Assembly (NCBI GenBank): GCA_964482435.1 | Contig: CAYZXL010000007.1 | Span: forward strand, 76,379-140,378 | Source: CAYZXL01 sp964482435 | Lineage (GTDB): Bacteria > Auribacterota > JABMQX01 | Reading direction: 5' to 3' | Length of the DNA stretch: 64,000 nucleotides | Shown here: piece by piece, positions 9,101 to 17,994 of the stretch | Position numbering within the stretch: the stretch's first letter is position 1 | Layout: each line of letters opens with the position of its first letter | Notes under the pieces: model-generated | Databases searched by the model: none | Seen by the model: the letters and a program-made list of their open reading frames with translations, nothing else | What the model was told of the DNA's origin: nothing | Program-made: the position numbers and the translations under genes

Positions 9101-10543
9101 TTCGGGAACCTGGACCAGGGCGACAACAGCATTTTCGGCGACAGCGACAACCTCACCGCACTCCAGGAGTTCTGGCACGGGAGCAGCCCCAAAGCCCCGG
9201 ATAGCGACGGCGACGGATACGCTGACGATCAGGAGGTTGGCCCGCGGGCGGACGTGGAAGCCTCGAGGAAGCTATGCAGGGGGTGGGGACCTGCTGTCTA
9301 CGACTTCAAGGCGGGCCCATGGCTAACGAACCTGACATGGTCGCAGGAGGCGTCGTGGGGCGTCACGATCGGGTGGTGGGTTTCTGACACCCCCAGCCAT
9401 GGCGCCCCGCGAGTGTATTACAAGAAGGAGTCGGAGCTGACCTTCAACGAAGTCCAACTGCAAGAGCCGAACGACGTTCGCGATCACAGCATCGAGGGCA
9501 AGGTTTTCGAAAAGAGGTTGACAGGGCTCGTTGCGGCCACAACCTATCAGTACTACGTCACATGCACGGTCGGCGGCTCGTCCAAAGCCAGCCCCGTGTG
9601 CAGATTCCGCGCCTTGGAGGCGTCGCCCTCGTCTTTCAGCTTCATCGTGTATGGCGACAGCAGAAGCTGCCCTGGCGGCCCCAACGGGGACCCCAGGCAC
9701 ATGCCGGGTCACAACGACAACGGCTTCAACGAGTACACGGCGCAAGTAGCCAGGGGCATCCTGTCGAAGGTCCCTGAGGCGGCGTTCCTGCTCCACGTAG
9801 GCGACTACCCCGAAAACCAGGCGGGCGGCGCGGTGACGGCAGAGCACTGGAGACAGCATTTCTTCCTGCCGAGCACGCGGCTTGTCGCCGAATATCCCCT
9901 TTTCGCAGCCCTGGGCAACCATGAGCGCGGAGACAGCGCAGCCGGCCTGAAGTACTTTGAGGACTTTTTCGACTACCCAGGCGACCTAAACCCGGATAAC
10001 CCCAGTGGCGTTCTGGTGCGGTATAATTTCGACTACGCGAACTGCCGGTTCATCTGCCTGGACACGAACGATTGGAGCACCTTCCCGAGCCAGAAGAACG
10101 ACTTCCTCATCCCTCTGCTTTCGAGCGCTGGCACGAAGCGCATCTTCGTTTGGTTCCACCATCCCCCCTTCACGAGCGGCCCCAACCGAGGCACACGCCC
10201 CTGCACTGACGTGAGGACTGTGTTCGTCCCCGAGTTTCAGACATACGGCGCGGAGATGGTGTTTGCGGGCCACGATCACAGCTACGAGAGGGCGAGGAAC
10301 GAGACCATGAACACGGTCAGGTACATCGTGACGGGTGGCGCTGGGGCGCCGCTGAGCGAGATCAAAGACCTGCACACCTATCCTCCCGCGGTGAGGGAGG
10401 CGTGGTATGCGAGGGGGAGCGAAGAGGACCCTGGCTGGGGCACCGAAGACGCCTTCCACTTTTGCGTCGTCCAGGTCACTCCCTCTTCATTTAATCTGAA
10501 AGCCTACAAGTGGGATGGAACCCAGAAGGACCAGTGGCCGTGA
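6103..10543 (+). CDS. Secreted beta-helix / purple-acid-phosphatase-like metallophosphoesterase, frameshifted at a G10 run
   Basis: The body, about 1,440 residues, reads in one frame from about 6200 to 10543. A well-formed signal peptide (MKRGKVRRAAICV, then a hydrophobic core) starts at the ATG at 6103 behind AAAGGGGGTG, but in another frame. The two join in frame only if the run of ten G at 6187-6196 had nine or twelve. Domains by body residue: parallel beta-helix repeats (about 330-960); a Ca-binding DGDNLPDAWE/DSDGDGYADDQE linker (about 970-1040); an Fn3-like domain as in purple acid phosphatases (about 1060-1150); and a calcineurin-like phosphoesterase (about 1168-1450) with YGDSR, HVGDY, GNHE, FHHPPF and AGHDHSYER metal ligands. 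It is probably an extracellular phosphomonoesterase or diesterase. The alternative in-frame ATG at 6137 would lack a signal peptide. Confidence 0.8.
6187..6196 (+). repeat. Homopolymeric G10 tract at signal-peptide junction
   Basis: Ten consecutive G lie between the codons of the signal peptide core and the mature protein. With ten G the frame from the 6103 ATG ends at a TAA within about 30 bases. With nine or twelve it reads through into the 1,440-residue body. Either a sequencing indel or a slipped-strand switch fits. Confidence 0.85.
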
Positions 10544-10589
10544 GCCAGTTCCCGGGATTGATCCGAGGCTGATAGGAGAAGGAGGTGCC

Positions 10590-12524
10590 ATGAAGAAGCT
10601 ACGAGGTCTTTCAGCCCTGATAGTCATGCTGGCCACGGCGGAGGCCGCGGGGCAACGCTATGCGTCGCCGACCGGGTCCAATGTGTACCCCTACAAGAGC
10701 CTGCAGACAGCGGCGCACAGAATCCAGGATGCGATCCAGGCCGGCCTTGACGAGTGGTACGCCACACTCGTCTGGGTCGCCGAGGGCCGGTACCAGGAGA
10801 ACATCGTGATTCCGCCTTGGTCCAAGGTCTGCGCCCTGGTCCCCGGGTCCTGCGTCATCACGCCTGAAGTTGTTGGCGTGGACATCCCGGTTGTGACTGT
10901 CGAGTATGGCGCGCAGTTCAGCGGATTCATCGTGGATGGAGCGGGCTGCGGGAAGGGGATAGTATGTAACGGGGGCACGGTCCGGGAGTGTACGGTGTTC
11001 GGCGCCGACACGGGGGCTGATGTAAGCGGCGGGTTCGTCGAGACCTGTGCCTTCCTTCACAATAGTTCGCCGGGCATCTACGTCTCGGGCGCGACTGTGG
11101 TCTACGACACGGTCGTAGCAGGCAACCTACAGGGCATCTATGGTACCGGGGACACAGGATACAGCTTTCTGGTTCACTGCACGGTGACGGGCAATTTCGG
11201 AGGGGTCCTGAACCTCGACTGCATGAAGGTCTCCATGAGGGACAGTATCGTCTGGGGCAACGGAGCTAACGGCGCCTGGGAGCCCGTCTTCTCCGACATA
11301 GGCGACCCCGGCCTCGCTGGCATCAACGGGAACATATCCGCCGATCCCCTTTTTGTCGGCTGGGGGGAGTTCAACGACTCAGATAACCCCATTTACGTGG
11401 ACTGGTCGAATGGTGGGGGGGAAGATGGAACCAAGGAGAGCCCCTTCCGGACGATCAGTGCCGCGCTGCGAAAATACGATTTCCACCTTGCGGTCGGGTC
11501 GCCCTGCCTCGGTGCCGCGAGCGACGGATTGAACATAGGCGCCTTCCCCTACGACACGCCCGTGCGTGCCCCGGGGCCTTCCTTCGTTCGGATCCAGGTC
11601 GCGCCCGGCCTTTATGACGAGGGTGGGCTGCTCCTGGCTCAGGGCGAGCATCTCAACGGGCCGGGGCCCGGGCTGGTGACCATCGCGCCAAGACGACATC
11701 TGCACGCAGCATCGCTGGGCCGTGGCTCCGCGATAGAAGGCTTCTTCATCCTCGTTGACCAGGCCGGGGCTGTGTACGCCGGCGCCGGAACGACGGTCGC
11801 CAACTGCGTAATCACCACCCGCGGCCTGTCCCCGTGGACTCCTTCCGACGTTGGAATAGCAAGCGACGGCCGCATCGTCAACTGCGTCGTTCATCAGATG
11901 TGCTACGGTATAGAGGGGCCAGCCAACATAGTCGGCTGCATCGTCACGGCGAATCAGCAGCCCGTCATCTTCCAACCCCAGGCACCACCTACTATCAAGA
12001 ACAGTATTCTCTGGGGCAACGGGAGCAGCACCCTTACGCTCCCGCCCGAAAATGTCAGCTACTCGGTCGTGTCCGACCCGACTCTCGCGGGCATCAACGG
12101 GAATATTCTCGCTGACCCAATGTTCGTGGACTTGGGGAAGGGCGATTTCAGGTTGATGCCGCATTCGCCGTGCATTGATGCGGGGTTCAATGATCCGGAG
12201 TTGCCGGAAACCGACATTGCGGGGATGCACAGAATCATGTACGGAGGAAAGAGCCTCAGGGTGGACATGGGGGCATATGAGTTCTACATCAACGACCTGA
12301 CGCCAGGCCCGAACCCCGACCAAACGACCTTCACCTGGAGCTCCCTCGCCGAAAAGACCTATTCCATCCTCTACACTGACGACCTTTTGACCTGGCATCT
12401 CGCCCTCAGCGCTTTCCCCTCCTCCGGCAACACAACCACCTCCTGGCTCGACGATGGTTCCCTGACCGGCCTTCCCCCCTCCCTCGTCCCCCGTCGCTTC
12501 TATCGGATGCTGGAAAACCCTTGA
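10590..12524 (+). CDS. Secreted right-handed beta-helix protein with C-terminal FYR domain
   Basis: A 644-residue exported protein. The ATG follows GGAGAAGGAGGTG and begins a signal peptide (MKKLRGLSALIVMLATAEAAG). The body resembles DUF1565/pectate-lyase-like beta-helices, with an opening SLQTAAHRIQDAIQAG and repeated 'NCxVxxNxxGI' rungs in two blocks. Each block ends in an 'ADPLFV/ADPMFVD...SPCxxAG' segment, typical of polymorphic outer-membrane-like repeats. The last ~60 residues (TFTWSSLAEKTYSILYTDDL to RRFYRMLENP) are a small beta domain shared with the proteins at 54898 and 56141. It lies 46 bases after the phosphatase gene and may be co-transcribed. It may bind or cleave polysaccharide; no catalytic residues are evident. 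Confidence 0.8.
   Translation: MKKLRGLSALIVMLATAEAAGQRYASPTGSNVYPYKSLQTAAHRIQDAIQAGLDEWYATLVWVAEGRYQENIVIPPWSKVCALVPGSCVITPEVVGVDIPVVTVEYGAQFSGFIVDGAGCGKGIVCNGGTVRECTVFGADTGADVSGGFVETCAFLHNSSPGIYVSGATVVYDTVVAGNLQGIYGTGDTGYSFLVHCTVTGNFGGVLNLDCMKVSMRDSIVWGNGANGAWEPVFSDIGDPGLAGINGNISADPLFVGWGEFNDSDNPIYVDWSNGGGEDGTKESPFRTISAALRKYDFHLAVGSPCLGAASDGLNIGAFPYDTPVRAPGPSFVRIQVAPGLYDEGGLLLAQGEHLNGPGPGLVTIAPRRHLHAASLGRGSAIEGFFILVDQAGAVYAGAGTTVANCVITTRGLSPWTPSDVGIASDGRIVNCVVHQMCYGIEGPANIVGCIVTANQQPVIFQPQAPPTIKNSILWGNGSSTLTLPPENVSYSVVSDPTLAGINGNILADPMFVDLGKGDFRLMPHSPCIDAGFNDPELPETDIAGMHRIMYGGKSLRVDMGAYEFYINDLTPGPNPDQTTFTWSSLAEKTYSILYTDDLLTWHLALSAFPSSGNTTTSWLDDGSLTGLPPSLVPRRFYRMLENP
12141..12293 (+). repeat. 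153-bp paralogous DNA segment, copy 1 (matches 57926-58078)
   Basis: This stretch of the beta-helix gene aligns without gaps to 57926-58078, including long identical runs such as GACATTGCGGGGATGCACAG. The nucleotide match is much closer than elsewhere between the two genes, which suggests recent duplication or gene conversion across 45 kb. Confidence 0.75.
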
Positions 12525-12610
12525 GGGACGCACCCCGAGGAGGCCCCTCCACCCCGAAGACCACCATCATGCGAAATCTCTGTCGCAGGGGAGTTTGTAC
12601 CTGCGGCAAA

Positions 12611-14968
12611 TCACTGCGTTTCTATTCTGTAGAACCTTGACCCAACAGGCCGGGCGGTTGTGTCCGTCAAGGTCATCGTCAACCCTTCTTTTTTCGTAGT
12701 GACCCCGAGGAGCCTCCAGCTCGCTTCCAGTCCGAGCTTTTCCGAAACGTAAACTGCGTAGCCGTTGCCGGGGTCAATCTGCCAGCTAAACGAAAAGCTT
12801 CCGTCCACAGCGTTCTGTTCCGCGTGAATAACCCGCAGCGTGCCATCCCCCTGGTAAGGAACGTAATCCTGCTTCCACACCGACACGGTAAGCCCGCCGC
12901 GAGTCGTCGGCGAAATGGCTAACGTTACTCTACCGTCGTCATCGGTATAACCGCTTTCGTCCACGTCGGGCGACGCCGAGTCGCCTTTGAATTTCCGGGC
13001 AATCACCAAAGCGTTCGGAACTGGCGCGCCGCTCTCCTCCTTGACCGCTACCTCGACCTCCTGGGCACCCGCCTCCACCCATTCCGGATACTCCACTGAG
13101 CCGAAAACGAGGGGCGGGCGAGTCCTGAGGGACATTTCCGGGTCGCCCAGCAAAAGGTAGATGTTGGCGTTGTACCCCGACGAGAAAGCACCCGCCCCCG
13201 GAAGCTCCTCCATCGTCCTTATCTGCGCCCAGTTGACAATTGCTCCGAGCGATTCAATCTGCTCGTCGAAAGCTGCCTTGAAGAGATTCTTGTCCAGACG
13301 ATCGTTCGCCAGCGTCCCCGTGTCCGCCGAGGCTCCGTAATACGCGACTGCTCCCCCTTGGGCCATTTCCACGAATTCCTCGCCGATGCTGTCATTGCTT
13401 TTGAGGTGGTTGTTGAGGTCGGCTATCCCGAAGATGATGGGGGTCTTCTCGCCGTTCGTCAGATTAATCACGTCCGGTGTGATGTACCAGCTCTGGCCTG
13501 CAGGACCCCACGTCCACCAGCTATCTGTGCCGCCGTGCCCGCGATAATTGACGACCCCTCTCCCTTCTCGAAATGCGTTCCTGACGGCCGAGTTCGTTGC
13601 GCCCTCCCCTCCATAAGCCGTGTCGAAGACAGGCGCCGTGAACGAATAGGGGTACGAGCGAATGGATTCCTTGCAGGCCGTGTACCTCCCCGGATAGTCC
13701 TGCTTATGGGCGACAAGCAGCGATTTTCTCAACCACTCTTTGTCCCCGCCAGCGGACATCCTTTCGTAGGCGAGGATTTTCCCGGTGACGTTGTCAACGT
13801 CCTGTCGGTCATCCGCAGGTATTCGGCCGACAAAGAGGTCCGGGATTGCGTCGTCCCCTGCAACCCTGGCGTATTGAATGTCCGAGGAGGAATCGGTCCT
13901 CAAAGCGTTCCATTCGTAAGCCTCGCAGGAAGGCGACGCCACGTCTTCTAAGTCCCCCACAAGCAAAACGAACAAATCGCCGCAGGGATTCTCGTTGTAG
14001 AAAGTGGTTATGGTGTTCTTGATGGCCGTCGCGGTGTTGGGAATCTGGGACGGTACGGTCTGAACCGTCACCTTGAACCCCTTCACGCGCTTCCACGACG
14101 CCAGCGGAAGGACGTTTGGGTAAAACCTGTCCGGGGCAATGATGAGGTATGTCCCGCAGCGTCCGGGGAGCGCCGGCGGGAGAAGGGGCTTGACTGAAGG
14201 GTAGTTGGCAAGAAGGCTCGCGTACATCTTCTCGTAGGTGACGGTGCTCGGTACAATCTCCAAAGCCTCTCCGGGGTGCTCGACCTTTACCTTGAGCCGC
14301 CTGTAAACCCGCAGGAGGCGCTCCCCCGGCACGTACGTGAACGGGTACATATCCAGCCTGACCACCCGGAGGTGATGAAACACCGCGGGCTTGAACCTCA
14401 AGGTCGGGGGAGCAACGTAATCGAATGGGTCGGAGGCTGACGACTCGTACGCCTTTTCATCGAAGCTGAACTGAAGTTTCGGATATTGCTCCGACGAGAG
14501 CGGCTGGAACGGATAGACCGCAATCCCCTCGACGGTGCTGACCAAAAGCTCGTCTATTTCGTACCCGTCGGGCGGAATCACGGCCTCCTCGGCATCGGAA
14601 AGGACTGCAATGAACCGGCGAATCACGGGAAGCTCCGGCCTTCCCGCGTCCATCATCGTCCCATGATTCGACATGGCGTCGCGGGGAAGAAGTATTCGAC
14701 TGAACTGTATCGTTCCCTGGGTCGTTTCCCTTTCGACTTTTTCGAGGAAGAATCCGTGTACGATAATCTCGAGCGTGGTGCCATCAAGGTCTGATTCGAC
14801 GACGTTCACCTCCGTGGGCGTTCCTTCCTTGCTGTCGTCCCATGTCAGCCACTGAATCGTCGCCTGGCCCTCGCAATTGGGGGCCCCGACGTTCAGGAGC
14901 ATTGCGCATATCAAGAGACGAACTGGGTTCCTCACGTATGTCGCTTTCGCCAAAAGAAATCCTCGCAT
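12611..14968 (-). CDS. Exported peptidase C25 (gingipain-like) homologue, catalytic Cys replaced
   Basis: A 785-residue exported protein. A basic start and a hydrophobic segment (about residues 18-32) form a signal peptide. A C25 propeptide-like region precedes YLIIAPDRFYPNVLPLASWK, the usual start of the C25 catalytic domain. The catalytic-histidine region is intact (NYRGHGGTDSWW, about 474). In the place where the family has an S-x-A-C-x-x-G nucleophile motif this protein reads GIADLNNH (about 517), so Asp stands where Cys is expected. An Ig-like domain follows, then a C-terminal domain ending GSRFYRIETQ that resembles the FYR domain of the neighbouring beta-helix proteins. It may be a pseudo-peptidase or use different chemistry. 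It is convergent with the beta-helix gene. Confidence 0.75.
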   Translation of the reverse strand: MRGFLLAKATYVRNPVRLLICAMLLNVGAPNCEGQATIQWLTWDDSKEGTPTEVNVVESDLDGTTLEIIVHGFFLEKVERETTQGTIQFSRILLPRDAMSNHGTMMDAGRPELPVIRRFIAVLSDAEEAVIPPDGYEIDELLVSTVEGIAVYPFQPLSSEQYPKLQFSFDEKAYESSASDPFDYVAPPTLRFKPAVFHHLRVVRLDMYPFTYVPGERLLRVYRRLKVKVEHPGEALEIVPSTVTYEKMYASLLANYPSVKPLLPPALPGRCGTYLIIAPDRFYPNVLPLASWKRVKGFKVTVQTVPSQIPNTATAIKNTITTFYNENPCGDLFVLLVGDLEDVASPSCEAYEWNALRTDSSSDIQYARVAGDDAIPDLFVGRIPADDRQDVDNVTGKILAYERMSAGGDKEWLRKSLLVAHKQDYPGRYTACKESIRSYPYSFTAPVFDTAYGGEGATNSAVRNAFREGRGVVNYRGHGGTDSWWTWGPAGQSWYITPDVINLTNGEKTPIIFGIADLNNHLKSNDSIGEEFVEMAQGGAVAYYGASADTGTLANDRLDKNLFKAAFDEQIESLGAIVNWAQIRTMEELPGAGAFSSGYNANIYLLLGDPEMSLRTRPPLVFGSVEYPEWVEAGAQEVEVAVKEESGAPVPNALVIARKFKGDSASPDVDESGYTDDDGRVTLAISPTTRGGLTVSVWKQDYVPYQGDGTLRVIHAEQNAVDGSFSFSWQIDPGNGYAVYVSEKLGLEASWRLLGVTTKKEGLTMTLTDTTARPVGSRFYRIETQ

Positions 14969-15033
14969 CTATAGCTCACTTTTTGTTCGGCGTGGAACCA
15001 TGCCGCAGTCCGGTTTCCGGGCGATTGACAACC

Positions 15034-16665
15034 TCACACGATGCCTTCCAAGCCAGCGGCGATTGGCCTTGTTCTTCCCGGAATCAGGGCGCTTTTGCTG
15101 ACGAAAAGGGCGGTCGGCGCCTGCTTTCGCTTGTGCTCGCTGCGATAAATCATGCGGACGACATCTCGAACGGCATCCCGGTCGTATCCCATCGCCACGA
15201 CTTCATCTGGCGTCTTTCCCTCGTCGAGAAGTGCCTCCAGAATCGGGTCGAGGACTTCGTAAGCCGGCAGCGTATCGGAGTCCTTCTGGTTCGGCTTCAA
15301 CTCTGCAGAAGGCGCTTTCTCGAAAACGCTCCGCGGGATGACCTCGCGCTCCCGGTTGAATCGCTCCGCAATCCAATAGACTATCGTCTTGGGGACATCC
15401 GCTATCACCGCCAGTCCGCCCGCAAGGTCTCCGTACAACGTACAATAACCAGTCATAAGCTCTGATCGGTTCCCAGTTGCCAGGACGAGGCGCCCGAACT
15501 TGTTCGAGAACGCCATCAACAAATTCCCGCGGATTCTCGCCTGAATGTTCTCTTCGGTAATGTCTTCCGGGAGCCCTGCGAATTCCTTCCTCAGCGTTTG
15601 AATGTACGAGTCGTAGAGCGATCCGATCGAGACAGTGCGCGACTCAATGCCCAGGTTTTTTGCGATTAGCTCGGCGTCCTGCAAGCTATCCGATGAAGTG
15701 TACATGGAAGGCATCACAAGACCAAGCACGTTTTCTTTGCCCAGGGCCTCGACGGCAATGCAGGCTACGAGCGCCGAGTCAATTCCGCCGCTCAACCCGA
15801 GGACAGCCTTCTTGAAGCCGCACTTGTGGGCGAAATCGCGAACGCCCAGAACAAGCGCCTTGCGAATGTCCTCGACGTCGTCTGGCTCTTCTGTCTTAAC
15901 TTCGCCCGGCGCCTCGAGGTCAACAATCACAAGGTCCTCTTCAAACCGCTTTGCCCTTGCAACGATTCGACCGTCCGGCGAGACGGCGAAGCTCCCGCCG
16001 TCAAAGATGAGAGAATCGTTCCCCCCGACCTGGTTGACATAAACAATCGGAACGCCGTACCTCCGGGCTGCCGTCTTCGCAGCCTTCTCTCTTTCATTCG
16101 CTTTTCCAGGCCAGAAGGGCGACGAAGCGATGACTATCAGCAACTGCGCTCCTTCCTTGACAAGCCGCCCCAGCAAGACCCGCCTCTTCGGGTATCTTTC
16201 CCAGAAATCCTTGTCCACAAAGGCATCCTCGGATATTCCAAGCCCGACGGTCACCCGGTCGAAATCGCCGACCCACAGGGATTGTCCGGCTGCGAAGTGC
16301 ACCTGCTCGTCGAACCCCGTGAACCGAGGGAGAGCACTCTTCCAATGCAGCAGAGCGATCTCGCCGCCGTCGAGGAGAGAACCCGCATCGTAGAAGCGCC
16401 CATCGCTTCCCCGCTCGACATATCCGCAGACGATGCCAATGTCGAGAGACTTCTCCTTGAGCTTGTCCAATGCGCGGCAATTTGCCTCCACAAAATCTCG
16501 CCTTGATGCCAGCTCTTTCGGCGGATAGCCGGGAATGCTCAGCTCGTGAAAGACAATCATATCCGCTCCGGCAGCTTCCGCCTTGCTGGCGTATGTGATC
16601 ATCTTGTCCACATTCTGTTGGATCGCGCCGACGGTCGTGTTGATTTGTCCCAGTGCTATTTTCAT
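15034..16665 (-). CDS. nadE: NAD+ synthetase with nitrilase-type domain
   Basis: A 543-residue two-domain NadE. The N-terminal ~265 residues are the nitrilase-like glutaminase domain, with the Glu in FHELSIPGYPP (about 41-51) and the Lys in HWKSALPRF (about 112). The third catalytic residue, normally Cys in an I-C-E-D motif, is Ser here (GISEDAF, about 149). The C-terminal domain is the ATP-pyrophosphatase NAD synthetase: LGLSGGIDSALVA, the ATGNRSELMTGY loop and PSAELKPNQKDSD. It makes NAD+ from deamido-NAD. The glutaminase half may be inactive, leaving an ammonia-dependent enzyme. A 65-base gap separates it from the C25 homologue, with 174 bases to the isomerase gene on the other side. Confidence 0.92.
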   Translation of the reverse strand: MKIALGQINTTVGAIQQNVDKMITYASKAEAAGADMIVFHELSIPGYPPKELASRRDFVEANCRALDKLKEKSLDIGIVCGYVERGSDGRFYDAGSLLDGGEIALLHWKSALPRFTGFDEQVHFAAGQSLWVGDFDRVTVGLGISEDAFVDKDFWERYPKRRVLLGRLVKEGAQLLIVIASSPFWPGKANEREKAAKTAARRYGVPIVYVNQVGGNDSLIFDGGSFAVSPDGRIVARAKRFEEDLVIVDLEAPGEVKTEEPDDVEDIRKALVLGVRDFAHKCGFKKAVLGLSGGIDSALVACIAVEALGKENVLGLVMPSMYTSSDSLQDAELIAKNLGIESRTVSIGSLYDSYIQTLRKEFAGLPEDITEENIQARIRGNLLMAFSNKFGRLVLATGNRSELMTGYCTLYGDLAGGLAVIADVPKTIVYWIAERFNREREVIPRSVFEKAPSAELKPNQKDSDTLPAYEVLDPILEALLDEGKTPDEVVAMGYDRDAVRDVVRMIYRSEHKRKQAPTALFVSKSALIPGRTRPIAAGLEGIV

Positions 16666-16740
16666 TGCCTCATTTGCGGTGCGGGCATCCTGCCTGCCTT
16701 ATCGTGTTCCCACAATCAGTGCGCCACATGTGGGGGATGA

Positions 16741-16813
16741 ACCACAGAGTCCGCGGAGGTCGCAGAGCGAGGCTTTTGTGGTTCTCAGCGCCCTCTGCGT
16801 TCTCGGCGGTGAA
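16741..16813. repeat. Dispersed-type imperfect palindrome (ACCACAGAG...CTCTGCG)
   Basis: The stretch ACCACAGAGTCCGCGGAGG...CCCTCTGCGTTCTCGGCGG has the look of a widespread intergenic repeat seen in many environmental bacterial genomes, with roughly self-complementary arms. It fills most of the gap upstream of nadE. This is a resemblance from memory, with no second close copy in this window. Confidence 0.35.
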
Positions 16814-16839
16814 TCTCTCGGAGACCGGACACCACCAGG

Positions 16840-17964
16840 TCAGACCAGAATATCTTTCACGACGTCAATCGTTTTTCCGGCGTCGCCCGTCGCCTGGGCT
16901 TCCCGGAGCTGGTCTCTCCGAGCGTAAATCAGGAGAGCCTTCTTCATCAAATTCCCGAAAAGCTCCCGCGAGAGCGACATCGCCTTGACCGGCTCCATCC
17001 GATACGTGAACTGATCCTCGCCGAACCATCCGTTGTAACCGGTGTCAAGCGCGGCATAACAGAAGTCCACAAACCGCCAGTTGTCGCCGGTTCCCGTGAC
17101 GCGGTCCTCGTCGTTCGAGTGCGTTTTTGCGGTGTTCACGTGGAAATTCACGACCGGCACGCCCAGCACCTTCCCGACATAAAGATTGTCCGCTGGCTCG
17201 TTGCAGTACATCTGCTCGTGCCCGTAATCAATGCACACGCCCATATTCTTCCCGCCGCACTTCTCATTGACATATTTTGCGACGAGCATCGCCTTGTGCG
17301 TCGTCGAAATCACCATGTTGCCCTCTCGCGGCTCGTGGAGCTTCGCCTCGATCCCAAATTTCAAACCCAGCTTCTTCGCTTTCGTGTTTATCTTCACGCA
17401 TGCGTCGAGAAACCTCCCGAGAATCTCGCCGTAGTTCACCTCGAAATTGTAGTCCCATCCGTCCGACCCGGGCCAGAGAGCGACGCTCCCGCAGCCAATC
17501 TCCTTCGCTATTTCGACGCCTTGAAGCGCAACTTCTAACGCCGCCTCCCGAATGGCCTTGTTCGCGTTCGTCACGCCGCCCAGCTTCCACTTTGGGTCAG
17601 TGAACAGGTTCGTGTTCATGTTCGTCGGCTTTACGCCATATTTCTCAAGCGCCTCGCGGGCAGCCTCGATTTTCGCCGGGTCTTTCCTGTATTTCTCGTC
17701 AATGAACAGTTGCTCGTGGAACTCGATTCCCTCGATTCCCGCCTGCGACACCCTCTCGATTTGCGAGACGGTCCCCGAGTCGAACGTCGGATCGTTGCTG
17801 TTGTACCCGACCGGTGCAAACCTATCCGCGAAGTCTCCCGCGCACCAGTGCCCCGCTGCAAACCTTATCGCAAACTCCTCAAAAAACTGGTTGAGCTTTC
17901 TTCCTCTCAAGTATCCGGCGTATTTTCGCGACAAACTCTCGAGGCTTTCCTGCGTGACCTTCAT
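16840..17964 (-). CDS. Xylose-isomerase-like TIM-barrel protein
   Basis: A 374-residue protein of the xylose isomerase-like TIM barrel superfamily. Candidate metal ligands are the Glu of FGIEAKLHEP (about 206), Asp/His of CIDYGHEQ (about 247), His of VNFHVNTAKTH (about 277) and Glu of WFGEDQ (about 318). This pattern is that of sugar isomerases and epimerases (L-rhamnose isomerase/xylose isomerase relatives). It lies 30 bases downstream of the corrinoid activase gene on the same strand, so it may be co-transcribed with the methyl-transfer genes, although no biochemical link is evident. The substrate cannot be told from the sequence. Confidence 0.8.
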   Translation of the reverse strand: MKVTQESLESLSRKYAGYLRGRKLNQFFEEFAIRFAAGHWCAGDFADRFAPVGYNSNDPTFDSGTVSQIERVSQAGIEGIEFHEQLFIDEKYRKDPAKIEAAREALEKYGVKPTNMNTNLFTDPKWKLGGVTNANKAIREAALEVALQGVEIAKEIGCGSVALWPGSDGWDYNFEVNYGEILGRFLDACVKINTKAKKLGLKFGIEAKLHEPREGNMVISTTHKAMLVAKYVNEKCGGKNMGVCIDYGHEQMYCNEPADNLYVGKVLGVPVVNFHVNTAKTHSNDEDRVTGTGDNWRFVDFCYAALDTGYNGWFGEDQFTYRMEPVKAMSLSRELFGNLMKKALLIYARRDQLREAQATGDAGKTIDVVKDILV

Positions 17965-17994
17965 TTGCGGTCCTCCTCATTGTCTCTTTTTGAC

